Below are positions 1 to 6,733 of a stretch of DNA of 8,598 nt, piece after piece (positions within the stretch are counted from its first letter, which is position 1; every line of letters begins with the position of its first letter). Source of the DNA: Nanosynbacter sp. (lineage in GTDB: Bacteria; Patescibacteriota; Saccharimonadia; Saccharimonadales; Saccharimonadaceae); contig JABZKE010000019.1 of the NCBI GenBank assembly GCA_015257445.1, positions 1 to 8,598 on the forward strand, written 5' to 3'. A program made the position numbers and the translations under genes. Under the pieces are notes generated by a model. It was not told the DNA's origin. It saw only the letters and a program-made list of their open reading frames with translations, and did not search any database.

Positions 1-567
1 TTCCAGCACATCGAGCTTACGCGCAATATCGCCGAGCGTTTCAACCATAAATACGGTGAAATTTTCACCATTCCTGAAAACACCGAAAATCAGGTCAAAT
101 TCATGTACGGTGATACCCAATCTTTCGCTTTACGTATTCGCGACTTAATGAATCCAGAGAAAAAAATGAGTAAATCCGCCGATTCCGACAATAGCAAAAT
201 TATGCTCGCCGATCTTCCAGAACGCATCCGCAAAAAAATCATGTCCGCCACCACCGACTCACTCGCTGATATTAATTTCGATTTCAAAACCCAGCCAGGC
301 ATTTCCAATCTCTTACAAATCCTCGCCGCCATTACCGACACTTCACTTCGTGATCTCATTACTTCCTGGGAACACCGCTCACAGTACGGTGAACTTAAAA
401 AATTCGTCGCCGAGCGCCTTGTCGAGCACATTTCGAATTTCCAAACCAAAGTCCAAAACATCACTGACGAAGAAATCTACCAGTTACTTGAAGAGGGTGA
501 AAAATACGCCAACCAAGTCGCCAACCAAAAACTTCTCGAAGCCCAAAAAGCCGTCGGCCTACGCTAA
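1..567 (+). CDS. trpS: Tryptophanyl-tRNA synthetase, C-terminal part (5' end outside window)
   Basis: Class I aminoacyl-tRNA synthetase that charges tRNA-Trp with tryptophan in the cytoplasm. The frame is open from base 1, giving 188 visible codons, so the start and the Rossmann-fold HIGH region lie upstream. The first residues, FQHIELTRNIAERFN, match the conserved TrpS stretch that follows the GxDQ tryptophan-binding segment. The class I signature KMSKS is at 163-177 (K-M-S-K-S, preceded by NPEK), followed by the family-typical SDNSKIML-like segment. The remaining helical C-terminal domain, with L..LL..I and a Y-G-E-L-K-F.AE-like run, is the usual anticodon-binding part. The gene ends at a TAA (565-567). 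The 84-base gap to the next gene has no convincing terminator, so read-through into the CYTH gene is possible. The identification is firm; only the N-terminal part is unseen. Confidence 0.96.
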   Translation, partial: FQHIELTRNIAERFNHKYGEIFTIPENTENQVKFMYGDTQSFALRIRDLMNPEKKMSKSADSDNSKIMLADLPERIRKKIMSATTDSLADINFDFKTQPGISNLLQILAAITDTSLRDLITSWEHRSQYGELKKFVAERLVEHISNFQTKVQNITDEEIYQLLEEGEKYANQVANQKLLEAQKAVGLR

Positions 568-640
568 ATATTTTAAAATCCAACGCATCACGCAACATTA
601 AAGCGTTTTAAAATTTCATAAACCTCAACCTGTATTAATT

Positions 641-646
641 AAGGAG
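641..646 (+). promoter_or_regulatory. Shine-Dalgarno site of the CYTH gene
   Basis: AAGGAG lies five bases before the ATG at 652. It is one of only two clear ribosome binding sites in the window and fixes the start of the CYTH gene. The other starts in this window, apart from the one at 2476, lack such a site. Confidence 0.85.
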
Positions 647-651
647 AAAAA

Positions 652-1173
652 ATGAGTCGAGAACTAGAATTAGAACTTACCTTCCTTGCCAAAGAAATCC
701 CAGAGGGAATTAAAGAGGCTATCCCGACTCGTATTACCGATGTTTACATCCCAGACACTACCGAACACTCACATCTCCGCCTGAGAAAACGCGGTAATCT
801 ATATGAAATCACCAAGAAAACTCCCGTCAAAGATGGCGACGCCTCTGAGCAAATCGAACAAACCATATCTCTTACAAAAGATGAGTTCGAAGCTCTCGTT
901 AACTGTAGCCAAAAGCGCGTTTCTAAAGATCGTTACAATATTATAATCGAAGGCCATAATGCTGAAGTAGACGTTTTTCAAGATCAACTTAAAGGTTTAA
1001 TTCTAATTGACTTTGAATTCAAAACTATTTCCGAAAAATCCTCCTTCAAGACGCCAAGTATCGCCTTAGCTGATGTCACTCAAGAAAATTTTACCGCCGG
1101 CGGTGTCTTAGCTGGCAAATCTTACCAAGACATCGAACCAGAATTAGCGAGATTCAATTACTCAAAACTATAA
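652..1173 (+). CDS. CYTH-domain / triphosphate tunnel metalloenzyme-like protein
   Basis: This 173-residue protein consists of a single CYTH domain, the family of class IV adenylate cyclases, thiamine triphosphatases and inorganic triphosphatases. These enzymes bind a triphosphate inside an eight-stranded beta tunnel. The N-terminal acidic strand is seen as ELELTF (residues 6-11). Basic strands follow: HLRLRKRG (41-48, with R43 and R45) and YEITKK (51-56). Next come the acidic strand EQIEQTISL (67-74) and RYNIIIEG (94-101). The near-C-terminal strand pair AEVDVF (104-109) and LILIDFEF (117-124) correspond to the family's E-x-D-x-F and L-x-x-x-E-x-E elements. The hallmark ExExK reads E-L-E-L-T, so the usual lysine is threonine (T10). 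The late ExE reads D-F-E. The start is set by the AAGGAG five bases upstream. Substrate is unknown; triphosphatase activity is plausible but the altered motif makes it uncertain. Its stop is three bases before the next ATG. Confidence 0.82.
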   Translation: MSRELELELTFLAKEIPEGIKEAIPTRITDVYIPDTTEHSHLRLRKRGNLYEITKKTPVKDGDASEQIEQTISLTKDEFEALVNCSQKRVSKDRYNIIIEGHNAEVDVFQDQLKGLILIDFEFKTISEKSSFKTPSIALADVTQENFTAGGVLAGKSYQDIEPELARFNYSKL

Positions 1174-1176
1174 AAC

Positions 1177-2280
1177 ATGCGAGTCAAAAATAATTACAAT
1201 CAAACCCTTACCAACATTGGCGCTTCAGTACAAAAATATTTTGGTTTACCGCAAAAACATTCAGGCCTACCGTTGATGGATAAGTTGTTAGCCACACACA
1301 ATCCTCAAAATGTTGTAATTATTCTCTTGGACGGCCTAGGCTCTCGTATTCTCGAACGCGCCTTGCCCGAATCTGCTTTTCTTCGTCAAAATTTAAAACA
1401 AACTCTTACTACTGTTTTTCCAGCCACTACTGCCGCTGCCACCAGCTCAATTCGTACCGGCCTTAATCCTGTAGAACATGGCTGGACTGGCTGGACCGCC
1501 TATATTCAACCTATTGATAAAATCATTACCTTATTTTTGAATACCGAAAAAGGTAATGACGAAACTATTTGTACCGACTATCTCGCAGTCAAACCACTTC
1601 TTGTATCTGAGACTATCCCCGATCAAATTAATCAATTTACCAAACATAAGGCGTTAGAAATTATGCCTTTTGGCGATGAACCATATACAGGATTCGGGGA
1701 GATGATAGAAAGAATTAAAGACGAAGCGAGCCGACCTGGTAAAAAATACATCTATGCATATAGTGATGAGCCAGACGCCACCATGCACGAAAAAGGTCCC
1801 GATTCCAACATAGTGAAAAAAATTATCAAAGATCAAAATGACCAAATCGCTGAGCTTTCAAAATCACTTCACGATACTCTCTTGATAGTCTTAGCTGACC
1901 ATGGTCACATTAAAACTAAAACATTGTATCTCGAAAATTATCCAGATATTCTAGAGCTCATGACACATAAAACTTCCATTGATCAACGCGCCGCCGTTTA
2001 TAAGATTAAACCCGGCAAGAAACAGGAATTTCGTCGTCGCTTCAACAAGCATTTTGGTAATTTTTACACTTTATATAGCGCAAAAGAAGTTAAGGATAGT
2101 AAATTATTTGGAGACGGCCCCAAAAATATTCTTTTTGAGAGTATGTTGGGCGATTTTCTCGCTATCGCAAAAACCGATGTCGCTATTACAGCTCCTGGCG
2201 ACCACTATCATGTATCTCATCACGCCGGCTACACAGATGATGAAATTCTAATACCCTTCATTGCCAAGTTTTTACCTTAA
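1177..2280 (+). CDS. Alkaline phosphatase superfamily protein, type I phosphodiesterase/nucleotide pyrophosphatase-like
   Basis: This 367-residue protein has the metal-site order of the phosphodiesterase/nucleotide pyrophosphatase branch of the alkaline phosphatase superfamily. D52 is in VVIILLDGLGSRIL. The likely nucleophile is T85 in FPATTAAATSS-RTGL, with the typical N-P-V-E-H-G-W element after it (97-103). D200 and H204 lie in EPDATMHEKGP, D241 and H242 in LADHGH, and the last histidine (H349, in HHAGYTDDE) precedes the LIPF strand. All the expected two-metal ligands therefore appear to be present, and an active phosphoesterase is likely. Substrate cannot be read from sequence; nucleotides, polyphosphates or phosphonate/phospholipid headgroups are all possible. 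No signal peptide or membrane segment is seen, so a cytoplasmic enzyme is inferred. The ATG follows the CYTH stop by three bases and has no ribosome binding site, which suggests translational coupling to that gene. Confidence 0.87.
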   Translation: MRVKNNYNQTLTNIGASVQKYFGLPQKHSGLPLMDKLLATHNPQNVVIILLDGLGSRILERALPESAFLRQNLKQTLTTVFPATTAAATSSIRTGLNPVEHGWTGWTAYIQPIDKIITLFLNTEKGNDETICTDYLAVKPLLVSETIPDQINQFTKHKALEIMPFGDEPYTGFGEMIERIKDEASRPGKKYIYAYSDEPDATMHEKGPDSNIVKKIIKDQNDQIAELSKSLHDTLLIVLADHGHIKTKTLYLENYPDILELMTHKTSIDQRAAVYKIKPGKKQEFRRRFNKHFGNFYTLYSAKEVKDSKLFGDGPKNILFESMLGDFLAIAKTDVAITAPGDHYHVSHHAGYTDDEILIPFIAKFLP

Positions 2281-2361
2281 ATACTCCACTAGGTTTACTT
2301 TTTATCGATATCCCTCTTTGTTGCTTAGTATTGCACTTGAGATATTAACTTAGGGTTATGA

Positions 2362-2390
2362 TTGACATTTAACCATAAATGTTATATAAT
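2362..2390 (+). promoter_or_regulatory. Perfect consensus sigma-70-type promoter
   Basis: TTGACA at 2362-2367 and TATAAT at 2385-2390 are separated by exactly 17 bases, so both boxes and the spacing match the bacterial housekeeping consensus. The predicted transcript start is near A2397, which gives a leader of about 79 bases before the ATG at 2476. No other gene in the window has boxes this good. Such strength suggests either high constitutive expression or a promoter kept off by a repressor. Confidence 0.85.
2365..2382. promoter_or_regulatory. Candidate operator: 18-bp dyad between -35 and -10
   Basis: ACATTTAACCATAAATGT has two perfect 7-base inverted arms (2365-2371 and 2376-2382) around a 4-base centre. 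It overlaps the end of the -35 box and fills most of the promoter spacer, a position where a dimeric repressor would block RNA polymerase. The symmetry is seen; the regulator and function are inferred. AT-rich dyads can occur by chance. Confidence 0.5.
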
Positions 2391-2427
2391 GTCGGCAGAT
2401 TTGGTATACCCCGAATAACTTACACTT

Positions 2428-2456
2428 GCTATTCTGGTCATACCAGAATAGCCCTT
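2428..2456 (+). promoter_or_regulatory. Leader stem-loop with short U-run (possible attenuator or stabilising 5' hairpin)
   Basis: GCTATTCTGGT (2428-2438) and ACCAGAATAGC (2442-2452) are perfect 11-base complements around a CAT loop. They are followed by C then TTTT (2454-2457), just before the ribosome binding site. It sits inside the predicted leader of the downstream gene. It could terminate weakly, protect the 5' end of the mRNA, or act as a switch. Bases 2402-2407 (TGGTAT) can pair with 2440-2445 (ATACCA) instead, which would break this stem. Confidence 0.6.
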
Positions 2457-2463
2457 TTAGAAA

Positions 2464-2470
2464 GAGGTGA
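2464..2470 (+). promoter_or_regulatory. Shine-Dalgarno site that decides the start at 2476
   Basis: GAGGTGA matches the 16S rRNA 3' end over seven bases. A GTG at 2467 inside this motif opens the same frame but cannot be the start because it is part of the ribosome binding site. The ATG at 2476 is best spaced, eight bases after GAGG; an ATG at 2479 is the next choice. Confidence 0.8.
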
Positions 2471-2475
2471 ATAAT

Positions 2476-3378
2476 ATGATGAACAAAAGTTTAGTAACCA
2501 TGTTGACCGTAGTAGCGATGTCTTTTTCCGCTGTGAATTCCTTTGCCGCCGAAGCTGGCGTTTTGGGTTTAAAACCAAGCGCTAACCAAAGCGTAACACA
2601 GAACCAGAGCGGTAATACTGGCGCTACGAACACGGATGTTCAAAGCTCGCAGTACGATACTGTAAAATATCAGTATCCTGCCCAGCAACTGTCTGCAGAA
2701 AACCGCCAATTCGATAAGTATGATTGGCACTTATTTCAGAGGTTCGACAACCACGAGCTCATGTATAATGAGTGGGCTGAGGCAATGAACTTCCATGCTG
2801 ACGAATATTCTGCAAACGTCTTTCATGACAATCCAGACGGCACAAAATCCCGCTTCTTTGATTTTAGGGAATCAAGCCTTAAATACTTCGAAATCGAATG
2901 GCTTGGAAGTAGTGGGAAAAAAATTTTTATTGCCGATAATGATTTACATTTTAAGAGGAATGATACTGTAAATACATACATTCCAATCTCTTTGGCTATC
3001 AACGTTTACACAAAACCCGAGAATTGTTGGCCATTTAGTGGACATATTACAATACCCGGGTCGCACGATCATAACTGGAATATAAACCCAATAGGATTTT
3101 ATCAAGAAACTTTTTGGCATAACGTCCAAAATGGCACGTTAACTCCGGAGGAAAGCGCTTTGTATGATGCGCAGTATGGAAAAACTGTAGACCCGGTCAA
3201 GCTTTACTATCCAAGCAGACCAATCTACGTATCCGGCTGGTGTTTAACTGACATGGCGCAGAATATTAAATTAATTAATAGCTGTTTTAAGGATGAGGAT
3301 CCTGAAAATTGCTCTGCCTATGTATATGAAGTACATAGAATGTTTCAGAGCATGAGCAGCATGAAGAAACTAAATTAA
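2476..3378 (+). CDS. Secreted protein of unknown function with Sec signal peptide
   Basis: I do not recognise a family for this 300-residue protein. Residues 1-24 form a classic Sec signal peptide: a short basic start (K4), a hydrophobic core about 6-20, and a likely signal peptidase I site after S-F-A (A24). Residues 30-65 are a polar, Q/N/S/T-rich low-complexity linker. The rest (about 75-300) looks like one folded domain with many aromatic residues, including seven tryptophans. It has four cysteines at 184, 256, 270 and 279, an even number that fits one or two disulfides in an exported protein. No second membrane segment, lipobox or LPxTG motif is seen. The gene stands alone between its own consensus promoter and a strong terminator. 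Codons are less C-ending than in trpS or the pseudouridine synthase. A released or surface-associated factor is inferred; enzymatic activity is unknown. Confidence 0.85.
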   Translation: MMNKSLVTMLTVVAMSFSAVNSFAAEAGVLGLKPSANQSVTQNQSGNTGATNTDVQSSQYDTVKYQYPAQQLSAENRQFDKYDWHLFQRFDNHELMYNEWAEAMNFHADEYSANVFHDNPDGTKSRFFDFRESSLKYFEIEWLGSSGKKIFIADNDLHFKRNDTVNTYIPISLAINVYTKPENCWPFSGHITIPGSHDHNWNINPIGFYQETFWHNVQNGTLTPEESALYDAQYGKTVDPVKLYYPSRPIYVSGWCLTDMAQNIKLINSCFKDEDPENCSAYVYEVHRMFQSMSSMKKLN

Positions 3379-3393
3379 GGACACCTCGATCAC

Positions 3394-3424
3394 AAACCAC
3401 CCAAACTTTTGGGTGGTTTTTATT
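3394..3424 (+). terminator. Intrinsic terminator of the 300-residue secreted protein gene
   Basis: AAACCACCCAA (3394-3404) pairs perfectly with TTGGGTGGTTT (3409-3419) around a short ACTT loop, followed by more T (3420-3421) and a T-rich tract. It begins 16 bases after the stop codon. It separates this gene from the following 1090-residue gene, so the two are probably not one operon. Confidence 0.92.
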
Positions 3425-3460
3425 TACTTTATTTTATTATTCTTATGTTAATATATAGAT
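3423..3460 (+). promoter_or_regulatory. Probable promoter directly abutting the start at 3461 (leaderless type)
   Basis: There is no ribosome binding site before the ATG at 3461. A TTTACT (3423-3428) could serve as -35, and an AT-rich block containing GTTAAT (3447-3452) and TATATAG (3453-3459 region) lies where a -10 box would place the transcript start at or next to the ATG. The block 3443-3460 is almost the same as that before the gene at 6862, which supports it being a real signal. The exact -10 register is uncertain. Confidence 0.5.
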
Positions 3461-6400
3461 ATGAAGGCAAAAAAATTTCTTGGGTTTAAATCTACTTATC
3501 AAAAAATCTTATTCCTAGCATCTGTAATTCTTTTTTCCTTGATTTTTGGTATACATCTTAATCAAAATATTTTTGCCGTAGACCCGCCAAAACCACCCCA
3601 AACCGGCAAACATGATGGTGGTAGTGGCCACCCAGTAGAGGGTTGCAGTAAGAGTATTTGCTATACCATACATCAAACATACTCAGGGGTTACTTGGATT
3701 TATTATGATTTCGCAACCATGGGTATACCCGAAAATAAACGCGATAGGATTCCTTACAGTACTTTTGCCAATACGCCTGCTGCCGGATACCCAAAGGAAA
3801 ATCAAATTTTGCCTACAGAAAAAGGCGATAATGCCGTCACTGGCTGCGGCAAACACCCCGGCGTTTTTATCCTCGGCTATAACCGCTATTATCGAAAAAC
3901 TAAACAAGCGACTGGCGGTGTGGCCATACCATTATCCTATAGTGTATATCTATCAGAGTCGGACCCAAAATTTGTTATAGATATGGACGGTGGAGGAAGT
4001 CGTAAATCAATGGATGAAGCTTGGAGAGAATACACTGGCGCAAAATATCTCGGTTACCCAGACCCGGAAAAACTTGCTGACTGGAATCGCGGGAATTTTT
4101 CCTGGTTCTGTGCTTGGAAAACCATTCCACCTACCGATGATCATCATCCAATACCCACATCTGGCGTCACTTGTTCTCAACTCCCCGGTAATTTTGGCGC
4201 CTATTATAAGGGCAGCTCTGCTGGCGACTCCGGCGTGATTAATCACTCCTACTCTGGCACTCTCGGTCATAATTCTTGGCAAAAGAATTTTCAGGGTAAA
4301 AATTTCGTCTTCGCCAAGCCAGGTGATCGCGTCCAATTCTATGAAACTTTTTGCTTTCCAGTTCAGCAAGTTGGCGTCCAAACGGGAAGCGCGAGGGTAA
4401 GAGGGCAAGCTCCAGCGCCTAGTAAATTCCAGATTTTTGCCGAAAAAAATGGTAGTCAAAATAATCGTTATAATTTTGGCGATTCCAAACTTCATGATGG
4501 TGAATATCATACAATCGGCAATGGTAATCCTACCCCGTTCACCGGCAGTGGCATTACCGCCGAAAATTACGGCTTCACGGCTTATTCACCAACCCAAGAT
4601 GCCTCATCTAAATATGCCTGTGAAACTAATTACTATCGAATCTATGCTCCAAATCTCACCGTTGGCTATCAAATACCAGGTTTCACTCAATATCAGCAAG
4701 GCTGCAGCTCTGCCGATAAGACCGGTTCCACTACCGAAGTTGGCACCGTAATCTCTCAAGGTATTCGCTATAATGATCTTCGTGCTTGGTATAACGAATA
4801 TACAAACTGGACTGGCAAAGCCGACGAGCAAGGTCATCCAGCAGAACATGCCAATAGATATAAATTCAATTCTTTTGACGAGGCCTACGACATTAATAAC
4901 GAAGATACCATGTGGGGAAGTCAATCTAGAAAGGTAACCAAGCAACAGATACAGATAGGAACCAAAGAAACTGGTGGTCATTGCGATAGTAATGGTCATT
5001 GTACGGGAGTAAGGACTCGCCCTGTTTATGATACCAAATACATCTATAGCCGTCTCTATCCAGACGATACCGTCAATACCACTTCACAGGGAGAAAATAA
5101 TATAGTTGAGAAAAAATCTTCCGTCTACACCCCATATAATTTCAACACTTCCATCCATAGCTATATCGAATCTTCCGAAGGTGGTGTTGGTTTCATCGGT
5201 AGCAAGATTAATATTGGTGCCAATTATGGCGTCACTACTCGTGCTAACGAATTGATTTCTAAAACTCCATATGCCACCCATACTCGTCCCGATCAAACCG
5301 TCAAAGTTTATGAAATGATTGTCGATGAAAATTACCCGGAATCCAAACTTCAAGAAGAAACTCGCTTTAGCGATAACACTTGTAGTGGCACTGAGCAATG
5401 CCAACTCGTCGACACCGTCAAAGGTACTATCAATGCTGCTGGTAAGTTCACTGGAGACTCCCTCAATACCGAAACCTATGAACGCACTATCCCAGACAAT
5501 CTCCCCGGTGCTGGCCTTGGTAAAAAATATTGCACCCGCTCCGTCATCTGGCCAGCCGCATCCCACGACTCAGCCGAAAACACTATCGAAAATAACACCA
5601 GTGGCTCCGCAATGAATGGCGGCAATAATCAATATCACATTTCCGCTGCCTCCTGTGTCACACTTGCCAAGAAGCCAAATTTCCAAGTTCTCGGTGGCGG
5701 AATTTACACCAATGGCTCCATTATTACCTCTGTTTCCAACAAAGCCGTCGGTGGTGGTCTCGGCGCCTACCCATCTGCCGCTACCAAACTTTTCGGTTCC
5801 TGGACTGAATTCGGCGCACTAGCTGCCGGCAAAATTTACGGCTTCGGCACTGGCGCCATCCAGGGCTACGAAGAAAACTATAATTTTAACCTACCAAATG
5901 GTGGCGCAGATTCCGCAAGCAATCAAATCGCCTTAAGTCCACTCACGGTCTCGAACCATAATAAATCTGGTGAATCCGGCATCTCTCGCATCGGTTCCGC
6001 CGTTCTGGCTCGTCTCAAAGCCCGCTTCCGCGATACCATTATCCGAAATTCTTCTATTACCATCACCAGCCTCACCTCTAATGAAACTTCCGCCAAGAAC
6101 TATCTCGGTTTCTCCCAGCTCTATCACCAGGGAGACACCAGCCTCAGCGCCATGAATAGTACCGCCAATTTCTATCAATTCGATCGCGGCGGCAACCTCA
6201 TCGCAAGAAGTAATACCACTGGTGAAAAGCTTATGAATACCCTCGCCATGTTCGTCGATGGTACTCTCACGATCGATCGCAATATCACCATCGCTCACGA
6301 AACTTACAATGCCGTAGACGATTTCCCACAGGTCCTCATCTTCGCCAAGAAAATTAATATCACCAGTAATGTTACTAATGTCGATGCCTGGCTAATTCTC

Positions 6401-6733
6401 GATGAAGATTATGGCGACAACCAAATCGATACCTGTTCCGATAACCACTATCCGAATGCCCTATCTTGCAACGAAACTCTCACCATTACCGGCCCTGTTT
6501 TTGCTAGAAAACTTGTCTTAAATCGTACCGCCGGTGCCCACACTGGTGGCGGCCGTGCTGGTGCCCATCCACTTCAAACCGGCCCGACCGGCACCCACTA
6601 CGCTGAAGGCTCTATCCACCCAGCCGAAGTCTTCACCCTCCGTGCCGATGCCTACTTCTGGGCCTATCGCCAATCCCTCAGTGGCGGCCAAGCCTATATG
6701 GTCTACTCTCGCGAAATCGCACCAAGGTATTAG
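3461..6733 (+). CDS. Large exported cysteine-containing protein of unknown function
   Basis: This 1090-residue protein begins with basic residues (MKAKKFLGFK) and a hydrophobic stretch at about 15-34. A possible signal peptidase site lies after I-F-A (A39), so it is exported or anchored by its N-terminus. A proline-rich stretch (DPPKPPQTGK, 41-50) follows. There are 16 cysteines. Several sit as close pairs, C62/C67, C508/C514 (in HCDSNGHC) and C641/C647, suggesting small disulfide loops. A KPGDRVQFYETFC segment is at 286-298. From about 738 the protein turns glycine-rich and beta-like (FQVLGGGIYTNGSIITS; FGSWTEFGALAAGKIYGFGTG). At 931-1020 there are short hydrophobic strands (GTLTIDRNITI, PQVLIFAKKINIT, VDAWLIL, LTITGPVFARKLVLN) that could form a beta-solenoid or beta-sandwich. 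A His/Gly-rich linker (1025-1051) precedes the tail PAEVFTLRADAYFWAY...YSREIAPRY. No LPxTG, lipobox or C-terminal membrane segment is seen. A surface adhesin or cell-envelope protein is plausible in an episymbiont-type organism, but this is inference. Confidence 0.87.
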   Translation: MKAKKFLGFKSTYQKILFLASVILFSLIFGIHLNQNIFAVDPPKPPQTGKHDGGSGHPVEGCSKSICYTIHQTYSGVTWIYYDFATMGIPENKRDRIPYSTFANTPAAGYPKENQILPTEKGDNAVTGCGKHPGVFILGYNRYYRKTKQATGGVAIPLSYSVYLSESDPKFVIDMDGGGSRKSMDEAWREYTGAKYLGYPDPEKLADWNRGNFSWFCAWKTIPPTDDHHPIPTSGVTCSQLPGNFGAYYKGSSAGDSGVINHSYSGTLGHNSWQKNFQGKNFVFAKPGDRVQFYETFCFPVQQVGVQTGSARVRGQAPAPSKFQIFAEKNGSQNNRYNFGDSKLHDGEYHTIGNGNPTPFTGSGITAENYGFTAYSPTQDASSKYACETNYYRIYAPNLTVGYQIPGFTQYQQGCSSADKTGSTTEVGTVISQGIRYNDLRAWYNEYTNWTGKADEQGHPAEHANRYKFNSFDEAYDINNEDTMWGSQSRKVTKQQIQIGTKETGGHCDSNGHCTGVRTRPVYDTKYIYSRLYPDDTVNTTSQGENNIVEKKSSVYTPYNFNTSIHSYIESSEGGVGFIGSKINIGANYGVTTRANELISKTPYATHTRPDQTVKVYEMIVDENYPESKLQEETRFSDNTCSGTEQCQLVDTVKGTINAAGKFTGDSLNTETYERTIPDNLPGAGLGKKYCTRSVIWPAASHDSAENTIENNTSGSAMNGGNNQYHISAASCVTLAKKPNFQVLGGGIYTNGSIITSVSNKAVGGGLGAYPSAATKLFGSWTEFGALAAGKIYGFGTGAIQGYEENYNFNLPNGGADSASNQIALSPLTVSNHNKSGESGISRIGSAVLARLKARFRDTIIRNSSITITSLTSNETSAKNYLGFSQLYHQGDTSLSAMNSTANFYQFDRGGNLIARSNTTGEKLMNTLAMFVDGTLTIDRNITIAHETYNAVDDFPQVLIFAKKINITSNVTNVDAWLILDEDYGDNQIDTCSDNHYPNALSCNETLTITGPVFARKLVLNRTAGAHTGGGRAGAHPLQTGPTGTHYAEGSIHPAEVFTLRADAYFWAYRQSLSGGQAYMVYSREIAPRY

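Noticed and set aside
571..614. Possible hairpin or promoter between trpS and the CYTH gene (AACGC/GCGTT and TTTTAAAAT copies)
   Set aside because: The stem is only five bases with a long loop and no T-run. The TAAAAT box has no acceptable -35 at the right distance.
2281..2302. Terminator-like tail after the phosphodiesterase gene (AGGTTTACTTTTT), resembling the repeat units near 7940
   Set aside because: No matching left arm of useful length is present, so no stable stem forms. The similarity is limited to a T-rich stretch.
2467..2475. GTG start adding three residues to the 300-residue secreted protein
   Set aside because: The GTG is inside the GAGGTGA ribosome binding site, so it cannot be the start. 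The ATG at 2476 is properly spaced.
4007..4510. Open frame of 167 codons on the minus strand inside the giant exported protein gene
   Set aside because: It has no ribosome binding site or recognisable domain and lies fully opposite a strong coding frame with signal peptide and consistent composition. It is a shadow frame, as are those at 5084-5566 and 5933-6298.
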